From positions 1 through 36,589 of the forward strand of contig NZ_JAQOSQ010000033.1 in NCBI RefSeq assembly GCF_030068455.1: a DNA stretch of 36,589 nt, read 5' to 3'. Shown piece after piece: positions 24,460 to 33,304 of the stretch. The position numbers and the translations under genes were made by a program. The notes beneath the pieces are model-generated. The model saw only the letters and a program-made list of their open reading frames with translations, had not been told where the DNA came from and ran no database searches. The stretch comes from Roseofilum casamattae BLCC-M143 (GTDB lineage: Bacteria > Cyanobacteriota > Cyanobacteriia > Cyanobacteriales > Desertifilaceae). The first letter of the stretch is position 1. Each line of letters opens with the position of its first letter.

Positions 24460-25836
24460 ATGAAAGTTTGCGTCATTGGTACCGGTTACGTTGGTTTGGT
24501 CACCGGTGTTTGCCTGGCTCACTGCGGCCACCACGTCATCTGCATTGACAACAATGAAGAAAAAGTCAAATTGATGAAGTCCGGACAGTCCCCGATCTAC
24601 GAACCGGGATTATCCGAGTTGATGCAAGCATCGGCCAAGGCAGGCAATCTGGAGTTTAGTTCCGATCTGGCGGGAGGGGTAGCTCATGGAGATATCTTGT
24701 TCATTGCGGTGGGGACTCCCGCTCTCCCCACTGGAGACAGCGATACCCGCTATGTCGAAGCCGTGGCTCGCGGCATTGGCGCTCATCTCACCGAAGGATA
24801 TAAAGTCATTGTCAATAAATCTACGGTTCCCATTGGCTCTGGAGATTGGGTGCGGATGATCGTTCTCGACGGTATTGCAGAGCGACAAAAGGCTGGAGTT
24901 TCCGGCGAAGAAGCACTGACGGAAATTAAGGCCGAGTTTGATGTGGTCAGTAATCCAGAATTTTTGCGCGAAGGTTCGGCAGTGTTCGATACGTTCAATC
25001 CCGATCGCATCGTCCTCGGCAGCAACGGCGAAAAGGCGATCGCCATGATGCAAGAGCTGTATACTCCCATCGTCGAGCGCAAAGTGGGCGAAGATGCCTC
25101 TCTGCCTCCCGTCCCCGTGGTTGTCACTGACCTCAGCTCGGCGGAAATGATTAAATATGCCGCCAACGCCTTCTTAGCCACTAAAATTAGCTTCATCAAC
25201 GAAGTCGCCAATATCTGCGACAAAGTGGGAGCCGATGTTACCCAAGTCGCTAAAGGTATCGGCCTTGATTCTCGCATTGGCAAAAAGTTCTTGCAAGCTG
25301 GCATTGGTTGGGGAGGTTCCTGTTTCCCCAAAGATGTTTCGGCATTAATTCATACCGCTGATGACTATAACTACGAAGCAGAGCTGCTCAAAGCTGCCGT
25401 GAGCGTTAACGATCGGCAACGGTTGATTGCTGTGGAAAAACTGCAACACGAGTTGAAAATTCTCAAAGGGAAAACCATTGGTTTCTTAGGGTTAACCTTC
25501 AAACCCGATACTGATGATATGCGCGATGCGCCAGCTTTAAACCTGATCGAGCAACTGAGCCGCTTGGGTGCCAAACTGAAAGCCTACGACCCCATTATCT
25601 CTCAGTCGGGAATGCGCCACGGACTCTCTGATGTCATTGTCGAAACCGATCCGGAAATGCTCGCCGATGGATGCGACGCTTTGGTTTTGGTTACTGACTG
25701 GCAGCAATTCTTGACCTTAGACTATGCCAAAATGGCGAGTAAAATGGCTCATCCCGTCATGATTGATGGTCGTAACTTCCTCGATAGTAAGCAACTCGAG
25801 GCAGCCGGTTTCCATTATGTTGGCGTCGGCCGATAA
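24460..25836 (+). CDS. UDP-glucose 6-dehydrogenase
   Basis: Oxidises UDP-glucose to UDP-glucuronate with two NAD. The 458-residue protein has NAD loop GTGYVG at 7-12, the VGTP loop, NKSTVPIGS, NPEFLREGSA, the central KYAANAFLATKISFINE helix, and catalytic Cys288 in GWGGSCFPKD; the C-terminal UDP-binding domain includes GLTFKPDTDDMRDAP. All family landmarks are present. The ATG follows a GAGGAGA site. Paired with the upstream decarboxylase it forms the two-step route from UDP-glucose to UDP-xylose. Confidence 0.94.
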   Translation: MKVCVIGTGYVGLVTGVCLAHCGHHVICIDNNEEKVKLMKSGQSPIYEPGLSELMQASAKAGNLEFSSDLAGGVAHGDILFIAVGTPALPTGDSDTRYVEAVARGIGAHLTEGYKVIVNKSTVPIGSGDWVRMIVLDGIAERQKAGVSGEEALTEIKAEFDVVSNPEFLREGSAVFDTFNPDRIVLGSNGEKAIAMMQELYTPIVERKVGEDASLPPVPVVVTDLSSAEMIKYAANAFLATKISFINEVANICDKVGADVTQVAKGIGLDSRIGKKFLQAGIGWGGSCFPKDVSALIHTADDYNYEAELLKAAVSVNDRQRLIAVEKLQHELKILKGKTIGFLGLTFKPDTDDMRDAPALNLIEQLSRLGAKLKAYDPIISQSGMRHGLSDVIVETDPEMLADGCDALVLVTDWQQFLTLDYAKMASKMAHPVMIDGRNFLDSKQLEAAGFHYVGVGR

Positions 25837-25967
25837 GCTCTAGCTATTGGTATTTAAAAATGCAATCTTAACACGAATTTCCCTATTCTCCGGACGAGGG
25901 GAGGGAACCAGCATTTTCAATGCTACCCGTTAGTGTTACGATATATTCCAGAATAAAGGTTTGAGAG

Positions 25968-26000
25968 TCCTGGGGGTGAAGATCCTTGGGGCTTTTTTTT
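25968..26000 (+). terminator. Probable intrinsic terminator after UDP-glucose dehydrogenase
   Basis: TCCTGGGGG can pair with TCCTTGGGG-type sequence using several G-U pairs, leaving a GUGAAGA loop, and is followed at once by C and eight T. The stem is weak because of the wobble pairs. Confidence 0.45.
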
Positions 26001-26428
26001 GGGAACGTTAAAGATAGGCGATCGCGATCGGGTTTCTGAGCAGCTAGAGATCGCGGACAATCATAGGCAAATCCTAAAACTTACTCAGGACATGATGTTT
26101 AGCGATCGCAAACCGATAGAAACTCTCAAATCTCAAGATTTTCTCCGGTGAAAGTGACAAGAGAGGAATATATTGACTCATTTTGTTTCTCCTCCTGTGT
26201 ATTCTAACAACACAATAGATGAAGTGGGTAGTATTTGGAGGTAAATGTTCTCGGTGAATATGAGCGACAGCAATAATGATACCCCTCTTCTGTCACTCTG
26301 GGAAAACCCTTGTCTTGACTGAATTCTAGAACTCTTACAGGATATGCGATCGCGCAATACCTCACGCCTGCGATCGCTATTTGCTTGGAAACATCAGTAA
26401 GCTATGATTAGTGCGAACTCCTATATTG
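26001..26428. other. Intergenic region upstream of the methyltransferase-HIT gene
   Basis: No gene recognised. A TTGACT hexamer at 26315-26320 could be a -35 element, but the matching -10 is poor. A 25-codon frame after a GGAGG at 26245 is probably chance. HIP1 octamers are present. Confidence 0.4.
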
Positions 26429-27283
26429 ATGAAACAGCCAGCCAATAAATTCAGCCATCTCACGGCGATCGATCGCCAGCGCTTATCTTTTCCTGCTCGT
26501 TATTTATTAGCCCAAAAATTATTGCACGGACAAATCTTAGACTTTGGCTGCGGGTTGGGTAATGATGTTCAGCTCTTGTCCGAACGAGGCTTGCAAATTC
26601 AAGGCTACGATCCGTACTATTTCCCGAAATATCCCGATCGCAAATTCGATACAATTATTTGCCTGTACGTGCTCAATGTTTTATTCCCCGAAGAGCAAGC
26701 TAATGTCATCATGGACATCTCTCATCTCTTACAACCGGGTGGAAAAGCCTATTACGCCGTTCGCCGAGATCTAAAAAGACAGGGATTTCGACAACATTAC
26801 GTACACAAGAAACCGACATACCAATGTATTGTTAAATTGCCATTTCAGTCGATTCATGTCGATAAATTCTGCGAAATTTACGAATACGTTCGCTATAACG
26901 ATCGCAAACATTCAGACAACTCTTGTATTTTTTGCAATCCGCGCAAGAGCTTAACTCTACTGACAGAATCAGCCACAGCCTATGCCATTCTCGATGGTTA
27001 TCCGGTCAGTAAAGGTCACGCACTGGTCGTGCCGAAACGTCATATTTCCAATTATTTTGACTTGCCATTTAAGGAACAATCTGCCTGCTGGTTGATGGCA
27101 AATAAAGTACAAGAAATCTTGCTGAAAGAGTTTCAACCCGATGGGTTTAATGTGGGGATCAATATCAATGAGGCAGCGGGACAAAAAATGAACCATGTCG
27201 CCATTCATATCATTCCTCGCTATCGAAACGATGCCGGAAAACGTCGCGGTGGCATTCGCCATATCTTGCCCAAAAATCATTAA
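26429..27283 (+). CDS. Class I methyltransferase fused to a HIT domain lacking the nucleophile
   Basis: A 284-residue fusion. Residues 30-150 form a short AdoMet methyltransferase: LDFGCGLGNDVQLL (37-50), acidic GYDPYY, and the later FDTIICLYVLNVL and LLQPGGKAYYAVR strands. Residues 165-284 are a HIT domain with a Cys166-x-x-Cys169 zinc pair, GHALVVPKRHISNYFDL, and GFNVGININEAAGQKMNH. The triad reads His256-Val-Ala258-Ile-His260, so the central residue, the nucleophile in Fhit and Hint, is Ala. The HIT part may therefore bind but not hydrolyse nucleotides. ATG 26429 is preferred to the in-frame GTG at 26411; neither has a clear ribosome site. Confidence 0.85.
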   Translation: MKQPANKFSHLTAIDRQRLSFPARYLLAQKLLHGQILDFGCGLGNDVQLLSERGLQIQGYDPYYFPKYPDRKFDTIICLYVLNVLFPEEQANVIMDISHLLQPGGKAYYAVRRDLKRQGFRQHYVHKKPTYQCIVKLPFQSIHVDKFCEIYEYVRYNDRKHSDNSCIFCNPRKSLTLLTESATAYAILDGYPVSKGHALVVPKRHISNYFDLPFKEQSACWLMANKVQEILLKEFQPDGFNVGININEAAGQKMNHVAIHIIPRYRNDAGKRRGGIRHILPKNH

Positions 27284-27304
27284 TTGGCCAAAACGGACGC
27301 TAAC

Positions 27305-27336
27305 AAAAACCCCACTATGAGTGTAGTGGGGTTTTT
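27305..27336. terminator. Bidirectional intrinsic terminator
   Basis: CCCCACTA-TGAGTG-TAGTGGGG, flanked by five A on the left and five T on the right. It serves both the methyltransferase-HIT gene and the converging psaL-psaI genes. Confidence 0.85.
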
Positions 27337-27379
27337 CCGCGAGCGGATCGAAATTCAGCTCTTAGCTAATCAATGGCGT

Positions 27380-27496
27380 TTAAGCGTCACTTTCAATGTG
27401 AATAAACAATAAACCCATGACCACAGCGGGCATAACCATACCAACTAAAGGTACTAAAACATAGGGTAAAAACGAAGCAGCATAAGCACCTGTCAT
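27380..27496 (-). CDS. psaI: Photosystem I reaction center subunit VIII (PsaI)
   Basis: A 38-residue single-span membrane protein, [20 protein letters not shown] with a continuing hydrophobic [15 protein letters not shown] end. It is the small photosystem I subunit that packs next to PsaL at the trimer interface. AAGGAGAG lies 8 nt before the ATG. It follows psaL by 104 bp on the same strand and precedes the terminator. The size and the PYVLVP-x-VGM-x-PAVVMG-x-LFI pattern are diagnostic. Confidence 0.93.
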   Translation of the reverse strand: MTGAYAASFLPYVLVPLVGMVMPAVVMGLLFIHIESDA

Positions 27497-27600
27497 TTCT
27501 CAACTCTCCTTGTGACAAATTTACTGTTTAAGATGTTATCGCACTCGAAATGGTGCGATCGCCAAGTCTCTGGCATTATTTGTGAAAAGACTCGTAAGTC

Positions 27601-28107
27601 CTAGCCGACAGACCAGACCTTATTGACCACTTCTTGTAAGGGTTGTAGGTGCGGAGTTAAGCACAGGAAATAAGCAAAAAATGCTCCACCACAAGCACCC
27701 AGGAAGAAGCTGCTGGCGAAATCTCCCCAGCCATCTTTGTCCCACAGATTGGAAGGAGCTGCTGGAGTTGCAGATTCTACGGGAGGATAGTTAACATCAG
27801 CCGCACCATGCAACGAGAGAGCAACGGTTAAAATAGAAATCATACCGATGGTTGCTAACAAACCGGCTAAACTAGCTAAATCGGTTTCTCGCAGGGGGCC
27901 GAGAACAGCAAACGGCCCGTAAAGGAAATATCCGTGAGCCATACCGACTTCCAGTCCTCGGCGACTGGCCGAAAGACCTTTGCGGTAAGCTGGGAGATTG
28001 CCGATAAATGTGCGGGTAAATGCAGAGTCGCTAATCGGAGTGGAGAGATGACCGACTTGGGGGTCGCTATAGGCTGTAATCATCTCAATGTCTCTGGAAT
28101 CTGCCAT
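27601..28107 (-). CDS. psaL: Photosystem I reaction center subunit XI (PsaL)
   Basis: A 168-residue thylakoid membrane subunit that forms the connection between photosystem I monomers. It starts MADSRDIEMITAYSDPQVGH and contains the conserved LSTPISDSAFTRTFIGNLPAYR segment, RGLEVGMAHGYFLYGPF, and three hydrophobic spans (GLLATIGMISILTVAL, FFLGACGGAFFAYFLC and the earlier amphipathic region). AGGAGA lies just before the start. Divergent from the HEAT-repeat protein; psaI lies downstream, probably in the same transcript. Confidence 0.96.
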   Translation of the reverse strand: MADSRDIEMITAYSDPQVGHLSTPISDSAFTRTFIGNLPAYRKGLSASRRGLEVGMAHGYFLYGPFAVLGPLRETDLASLAGLLATIGMISILTVALSLHGAADVNYPPVESATPAAPSNLWDKDGWGDFASSFFLGACGGAFFAYFLCLTPHLQPLQEVVNKVWSVG

Positions 28108-28432
28108 ATATTCTTCTCCTCTTTATTATTGAAAATTGGCATCAACACTTAACGTCATATCTTAAGCACAAATGGGGATGTGTTGTTACCAAGTCTCTGC
28201 TCTGCTTTAGAAAAGTTTATTTTTAGGGGATCGAAACGGGAATTCAACCGGACTAGAAGGAGATTTACCGTTCTTTCTGTAAATTTTTGTTAAGATATTT
28301 TGACCGTCGATCCCATTACCCAGATACATCAACCGATCCCCGAGCAAATTGAGATTTAGATAGCAAGCAAGGCATCAACCAGAACTCAGGGATTGGTATA
28401 CTATCTACTCAGTTTTGAGGATTTATAGAACT
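28108..28432. other. Divergent intergenic region upstream of psaL and the HEAT-repeat gene
   Basis: Should contain both promoters. A TATACT hexamer at 28397-28402 is a candidate -10 for the rightward gene. Nothing else I can assign. Confidence 0.4.
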
Positions 28433-29494
28433 ATGTTTGCCATTATTTCCTTTATTGTTGGGGGAGCTGCGGGCATCGGCATTGCCTACTCGCTGCTGGA
28501 AAACCGACTTAGCAGCCAGCAAGAGTCTTTACACAGCGAGCACCAACAGGCGATCGCGCAGTTGGAAAAAGACTATCAGTTGCGCTTGGAGATGAAGACG
28601 GAAGAGGAGCAACAACCCGAGAGCGTTCCGACTCAGCAGTCCGAGGAATCCGATAATTCTAGAGCACAGGTGGCTCGGCCGGAACCCGCCACTACATCGG
28701 CTGCTGCTGCCGGAGGAACTGAGGTGACTCAAACCCTCCAAGATATGCGAACGTTGGTGGCTCAAGAGTCTCTGGTTCGCCAGGTGACATTAGCCCAACG
28801 GGATAAATATCAAACTAATGCTCAAGAGGCGGTACAAGGGACCGAAGCTCCGGAAGCTCCTACCGATCCTCCCGTTCCGTACCCGGAAATTTCTGTTCCT
28901 CCAGCGTCGGCGGCAGCCAACCCTTCCCCCCCCATCCGTAAACTTGAACTAAACATCAATACAGATGATGGGGAGCCAACTCCAGAACCAGTCTCAGAAC
29001 CAGTTTCGGCAGACGTTTTAGACTCGAAAGCGCAGGTGGCTCCCCCGGAAACAGAACCGGTGAAGCAGATTCCCGTTCCTCAAGCTCCCGACCCCAAACA
29101 AATGATTCAGTCGTTAGGAGCTTGGCCGCAGTTGTCGGCTCTGCCTCAACTCTTAGGGTATGTTCGCGATCCAAATCCGGAGATTCGTTCTTCAGTGGCG
29201 GTCAGTCTGGGACGGCTGGCAGCCTCATGTCCCCTAACTGCAGAGATCGAACGGATGGTGTCTTCGGTGGGACAATTGAGTCAAGATGCTCATCCTCAAG
29301 TGCGCGAGAGAGCGATCGCCGCTTTGGGAGAAATTCGCTCCGATCGCGTCTTTCCTTACCTGCAACGGGCGTTGAGCGATGCCAATCCAAATGTGAAGAA
29401 AGCAGCCTCGCAAGCCTTGCAAAAACTCAAACCCAGCTATCAGGGTCGGAGCACTACTGGGAGGAAGCCGAGAGCCTTATGGGAGAGTCGATAG
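28433..29494 (+). CDS. Membrane-anchored HEAT-repeat protein
   Basis: A 353-residue protein. Residues 1-23 form an N-terminal membrane anchor (FAIISFIVGGAAGIGIAYSLL). A charged coiled coil follows to about residue 65, then a Pro/Glu/Ser-rich, probably disordered stretch of about 150 residues. The C-terminal 110 residues are HEAT repeats (YVRDPNPEIRSSVAVSLGRLA; DAHPQVRERAIAALGEIR; DANPNVKKAASQALQKL), as seen in bilin-lyase and scaffold proteins. Cofactor motifs for lyase activity are absent, so I do not assign that role. The ATG follows GAGG at 12 nt; an in-frame TTG at 28415 is less likely. Confidence 0.72.
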   Translation: MFAIISFIVGGAAGIGIAYSLLENRLSSQQESLHSEHQQAIAQLEKDYQLRLEMKTEEEQQPESVPTQQSEESDNSRAQVARPEPATTSAAAAGGTEVTQTLQDMRTLVAQESLVRQVTLAQRDKYQTNAQEAVQGTEAPEAPTDPPVPYPEISVPPASAAANPSPPIRKLELNINTDDGEPTPEPVSEPVSADVLDSKAQVAPPETEPVKQIPVPQAPDPKQMIQSLGAWPQLSALPQLLGYVRDPNPEIRSSVAVSLGRLAASCPLTAEIERMVSSVGQLSQDAHPQVRERAIAALGEIRSDRVFPYLQRALSDANPNVKKAASQALQKLKPSYQGRSTTGRKPRALWESR

Positions 29495-29523
29495 AGAATC
29501 GGTCGATCTCGAGATCGTCAAGC

Positions 29524-30348
29524 CTAGTTCTTCTCGCCTTGATATCGCCAAAATTCTCCCAGAAAGGCAACTATTCCCGACATGACGATGAGAATCACGC
29601 TGAGGGCATTAATGTCAGGTTTTACGCCAGTTCTGATGCGGCTAAAGATTTCCATCGGTAGAGTATTAAACCCGCTACCGGCAGTAAAGCTGGAGATGAG
29701 GAAGTCATCCATACTGAGAACGAAAGCGAGCAAACATCCAGAGACAATACCGGGCAACAGTTGCGGAAGCAGTACTTGCAGAAAGGCTTGGAGGGGAGTA
29801 GCGCCGAGATCGAGGGCGGCTTCTTCCAAATGGGGATCGAGATCGGCCAGCCGAGTTGAGACGACTAGAGCGATATAGGCCAGACAGAAGACAATATGGG
29901 CTGCGACAATGGTCCAGAGGTTGAGGGGAATGGCGAAGACAGCGAGGAAAACCAGGGTTGCAACGGCGATCGCAATATCTGGGATAATCAAAGGAAGATA
30001 AGAGATTCCGAGATAGAGAGATTTACCGCGAAATTGATATTTAGCCAATCCGACTGCCATTAATGTCCCTAAGACGGCGGAGATGCCGACGGCACAAACG
30101 GCAACGAGCAAGCTGGTTTGCAAGGAGGAGAGGATTCTCGAATCGGAAAAGAGTTTGATATACCACTCGAAGGTAAAGCCTTTCCAACCCGCACTATAGG
30201 CAGATTGATTGAAACTGTAGAAGGCGAGGACGAGAATGGGGAGATACATAAACCCAAACATGGCAACGGTAAATGCTACTTGCCAGGACACTCGCACTTT
30301 GGGTTTGGAAGAGAGCAGTTCTTCTGGGGGTTGCAGGGATGAAGTCAT
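29524..30348 (-). CDS. potC: ABC transporter permease, PotC-type (polyamine)
   Basis: A 274-residue permease with six hydrophobic spans and the EAA loop EEAALDLGATPLQAF, in the family that imports spermidine and putrescine. The conserved first-span block YLPILVLAFYSFNQS and the FVLSMDDFLISSFTAG loop are hallmarks of PotC. It follows the PotB-type gene on the same strand, after a 67-bp gap that holds an AT-rich repeat. PotA (ATPase) and PotD (binding protein) are not in the window. Related permeases of other substrates cannot be excluded. Confidence 0.88.
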   Translation of the reverse strand: MTSSLQPPEELLSSKPKVRVSWQVAFTVAMFGFMYLPILVLAFYSFNQSAYSAGWKGFTFEWYIKLFSDSRILSSLQTSLLVAVCAVGISAVLGTLMAVGLAKYQFRGKSLYLGISYLPLIIPDIAIAVATLVFLAVFAIPLNLWTIVAAHIVFCLAYIALVVSTRLADLDPHLEEAALDLGATPLQAFLQVLLPQLLPGIVSGCLLAFVLSMDDFLISSFTAGSGFNTLPMEIFSRIRTGVKPDINALSVILIVMSGIVAFLGEFWRYQGEKN

Positions 30349-30353
30349 ATCAA

Positions 30354-30382
30354 TTAATAATTAATAATTAACAATTAATAAT
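30354..30382. repeat. AT-rich repeat of TTAATAATTAATAATT type
   Basis: Low-complexity tract of ATTAATAATTAA units immediately before the potC start, in the potB-potC gap. It resembles the tracts at about 2534-2560 and 3229-3256. Confidence 0.5.
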
Positions 30383-30415
30383 GGGGATGGTTTGCAAATT
30401 GAGGAAATACCATCG

Positions 30416-31336
30416 CTAGGCTTGTGGAGTAGGATCGCCATATTTAATTAACAGAGCGATCGCCAAACTTACGGCTAAGATAACGACCATACTTAGGGCA
30501 GAACCAAAACCCCAGTTTTGGGTTGCGCCTAAGAATTGATTGTAGATTAATCGCGCGGCAGTCATGCTCGAAGCACCGCCGAGAAGTTCTGGATTGACAA
30601 AGTCTCCCAAGCTGGTGATGAAGACGAGCAAACTGCCAGCAGCAATTCCCTGAAAGGTTTGCGGGACGGTAATTTTCCAGAAACTCTGGATGGGGGTTGC
30701 GCCGAGATCGGCAGAGGCTTCGAGTAGTTGCCGGTCTAGTTTTTCCAGAGCGGCATATAAAATCAAGACCATATAGGGTAAAAAGCTATAGCTCATCCCA
30801 ATGATGACGGCAGGCCATTCGTTGAGAAGGCTGAGGGGAGGAATCCCAAAAATGCCGATGATACTATTCAAAACTCCCGTGCGTCGCAGAATGGTAATCC
30901 AAGCATAGGAACGCAAGAGAGAAGACGTCCATAAGGGGAGGACAAAGCCCAATAAAATGAGATTTTGCCATCGTTTAGGAGCGCTCAGAGCAATCCAATA
31001 GGCGACTGGAAACCCGAGTAATAAGCAGATAATTGTAGTACCGATCGCAAAAAACAGCGATCGCCCGATCACTTGCAGATAAATCGGTTCAAAAACGCGC
31101 AAATAGTTCTCGAGTCCCGAAGGATTAACAATATCTCCGGGGCGAATATTGGGAACTAAACTTAACTCTAAAATAACTAAAGTGGGCAAGACCAGTAGTA
31201 GAAGCAACCACAGTCCTGCCGGGCCGAGGAGGACACCGGGGCCGAGCCAGTTGGACAAACGGCGATTGGTAGATGTAGGCATTTCAGTCACGGGTTCTTC
31301 AGGATCGAGAGTTGGTTTTGGCGGTGAGGTAGACAT
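30416..31336 (-). CDS. potB: ABC transporter permease, PotB-type (polyamine)
   Basis: A 306-residue permease, partner of PotC. A hydrophilic N-terminal tail of about 35 residues precedes six spans. The EAA loop LEASADLGATPIQSFWKITVPQTFQGI and the FITSLGDFVNPELLGG segment are typical of PotB. The ATG at 31336 is chosen; the frame opens further at a TTG at 31384 without a ribosome site, and other in-frame ATGs follow. No binding protein or ATPase gene is next to it; a P-loop kinase lies upstream instead. Confidence 0.87.
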   Translation of the reverse strand: MSTSPPKPTLDPEEPVTEMPTSTNRRLSNWLGPGVLLGPAGLWLLLLLVLPTLVILELSLVPNIRPGDIVNPSGLENYLRVFEPIYLQVIGRSLFFAIGTTIICLLLGFPVAYWIALSAPKRWQNLILLGFVLPLWTSSLLRSYAWITILRRTGVLNSIIGIFGIPPLSLLNEWPAVIIGMSYSFLPYMVLILYAALEKLDRQLLEASADLGATPIQSFWKITVPQTFQGIAAGSLLVFITSLGDFVNPELLGGASSMTAARLIYNQFLGATQNWGFGSALSMVVILAVSLAIALLIKYGDPTPQA

Positions 31337-31479
31337 GAGACGCTGGTTATTGAGGATGTGGGCGCGCGATCGCTCTCCCGTCAAGGCTACCTTAACGCTA
31401 AAACTAAAGATGGCGAGATCGGAATACCCAATCTTGCGCTCTGACAGCCGATGAATGGCAGGAAGGCTATATAACCAGA

Positions 31480-31974
31480 CTATTCCTTCTTCTCTAACCC
31501 GATTCTAGGTTGATAAAACAATAGTCGATCCATTCCTTCACTCAAGGCAGGGGGAGCGCCCCAGAGTTGCCGATACATGGTTAATATAACTTGTTCTGGG
31601 ACCTGGCGATCGCGCTGTTGGTTGCGCTGAAGGCATTGGTGTAGAGGGGTACGCACCCAGATCCCGCAGATGAGCTGAAAGCCTAATTCTCGTCCTAATG
31701 CGATCGCCTCCTTACGGTTGGCGCGCTTCGCATTCGTCGCATCATAGATCGCTCCAGGAGAGTCTAAAAGCGCCGAGGACAGTTGCGATCGAATTTCACT
31801 CCAGATCGATCGCCAGTCTCCTTGCACCGCTTCATCGCCGAATAATTGAGCGCGAATGCGATCGCTAGAGACCCACCGGTAAGCCGGCCAAGCCTCTAGC
31901 AGTTGTCGAGCTAGAGTAGACTTTCCACTTCCGGGGAGGCCAATTAAGATAATTAGCTGACACGGAGCATTCAT
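31480..31974 (-). CDS. P-loop kinase-like ATP-binding protein (AAA_33)
   Basis: A 164-residue nucleotide-binding protein related to the small zeta-toxin and polynucleotide-kinase-like kinases. Walker A GLPGSGKST is at 12-20, VSSDRIRAQLFGD follows, then a YDATNAKRANRKEAI motif and the RNQQRDRQVPEQVI lid. The substrate is not known. The start at 31974 has GGAGG 11 nt upstream; an ATG six codons earlier has none. It is encoded 34 bp downstream of glgC on the same strand, so co-transcription with glgC is possible. Confidence 0.72.
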   Translation of the reverse strand: MNAPCQLIILIGLPGSGKSTLARQLLEAWPAYRWVSSDRIRAQLFGDEAVQGDWRSIWSEIRSQLSSALLDSPGAIYDATNAKRANRKEAIALGRELGFQLICGIWVRTPLHQCLQRNQQRDRQVPEQVILTMYRQLWGAPPALSEGMDRLLFYQPRIGLEKKE

Positions 31975-32008
31975 CCTCTGGCAGCCTCCCATGCGATCGC
32001 AGTCGTAA

Positions 32009-33304
32009 CTAAATTATCGTTCCATCGGGAATTATCACGTTTTTAATAATCACCACCACACCACCGCGAATGTAGAAACCTTCCTCTTCTTTCTGCGCTT
32101 CTGTAACATGGTCTTTGTTGATAATTTGTACATTGCGACCGATGCGAGCATTCTTATCGATAATGGCGCCTCGGATCGTACTGCCTTCACCAATACCAAC
32201 AGGAACTTTTCCTTGCTGAATGCCCGATTGACGCTCGGCAAAAGGTTCGTAGAAATCCGACCCCATCAGCATAGAATCTTGGACAATACAATTAGCTTCC
32301 ACTCGCGATCGCACCCCCAATACCGAATGAGTAATCGTGCAATTTTTGAGGATACATCCTTCCGAGACAATCGACTCAGTTACTTTCGCATCCAACAGTT
32401 TGGAGGGAGGCAAGAAGCGAGAGCGCGTGTAAATCGGCGCCGCTTCATTGTAAAAACTAAACGGAGGAGTCGGCTGTTCCGTTAAGGCCAAGTTGGCATC
32501 ATAAAAGGCTTTAATCGTTCCAATATCTTCCCAATAGTCATTAAACAGATAAGCTTGCACGCGATAGTTTTGTGCCGCAGCCGCAGGAATCACTTGTTTT
32601 CCAAAGTCTTTTTGGTCGGGGTTTTCGCTGAGCAACTTACTCATGACTTCTTTTTTAAAGACATAAATTCCCATTGAAGCGATATAAGGTTTCTTCTTCG
32701 CCTCTTCTGGAGATAACCCAAGAATGGTAGTATCCACAGCCATTTTCTTGAGATCGTCCCCTTTCGGTTTCTCGCTAAAGTCAATGATGCGTCCCGTCTC
32801 GTCGATTTTCATCAACCCAAAATCAGAGGCTCTCTCTTCATCAATGGGAACCACAGATAAGGTAATATCCGCGTTATTGTCGCGATGGCAGTGAATGAAG
32901 TCGCGATAGTCCATGCGATAGAGGTGATCCCCAGAAAGAATGAGATATTCATCTACATCCCACTCATCCATTAACCACAGATACTTGCGTACTGCGTCTG
33001 AGGTGCCTTCAAACCAACTGGTTTTATCCTCTGGGGTTTGTTGAGCGGCCAGAACTTCGACGAAGCCTTCCGAGAAACTGGAGAAGCTATAAGCGCGGGT
33101 GATATGGCGGTTGAGAGAAGCAGAATTAAATTGAGTCAGAACGTAGATTTTGAAAATCTCGGAGTTGACACAGTTACTAATGGGAATATCGATTAAGCGG
33201 TACTTACCCGCTAATGGCACGGCGGGTTTGGCCCGCAGCTTTGTTAACGGGTACAGCCGGGTTCCTGCACCTCCCCCTAAAACGATCCCTAAGACATTTT
33301 TCAC
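32009..33304 (-). CDS. glgC: Glucose-1-phosphate adenylyltransferase (ADP-glucose pyrophosphorylase)
   Basis: Makes ADP-glucose from glucose-1-phosphate and ATP, the committed step of glycogen synthesis; in cyanobacteria it is activated by 3-phosphoglycerate and inhibited by phosphate. The 431-residue protein has [57 protein letters not shown] and the C-terminal left-handed beta-helix ending VIIPDGTII. The initiator is GTG at 33304, with GAGGGG 7 nt upstream; no ATG fits the family start. Upstream it is divergent from the CHAT gene. Confidence 0.95.
   Translation of the reverse strand: MKNVLGIVLGGGAGTRLYPLTKLRAKPAVPLAGKYRLIDIPISNCVNSEIFKIYVLTQFNSASLNRHITRAYSFSSFSEGFVEVLAAQQTPEDKTSWFEGTSDAVRKYLWLMDEWDVDEYLILSGDHLYRMDYRDFIHCHRDNNADITLSVVPIDEERASDFGLMKIDETGRIIDFSEKPKGDDLKKMAVDTTILGLSPEEAKKKPYIASMGIYVFKKEVMSKLLSENPDQKDFGKQVIPAAAAQNYRVQAYLFNDYWEDIGTIKAFYDANLALTEQPTPPFSFYNEAAPIYTRSRFLPPSKLLDAKVTESIVSEGCILKNCTITHSVLGVRSRVEANCIVQDSMLMGSDFYEPFAERQSGIQQGKVPVGIGEGSTIRGAIIDKNARIGRNVQIINKDHVTEAQKEEEGFYIRGGVVVIIKNVIIPDGTII

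Noticed and set aside
26245-26322. A 25-codon frame after a GGAGG site
   Set aside because: Good ribosome site, but no membrane span or similarity to known small photosynthetic subunits; length is compatible with chance.
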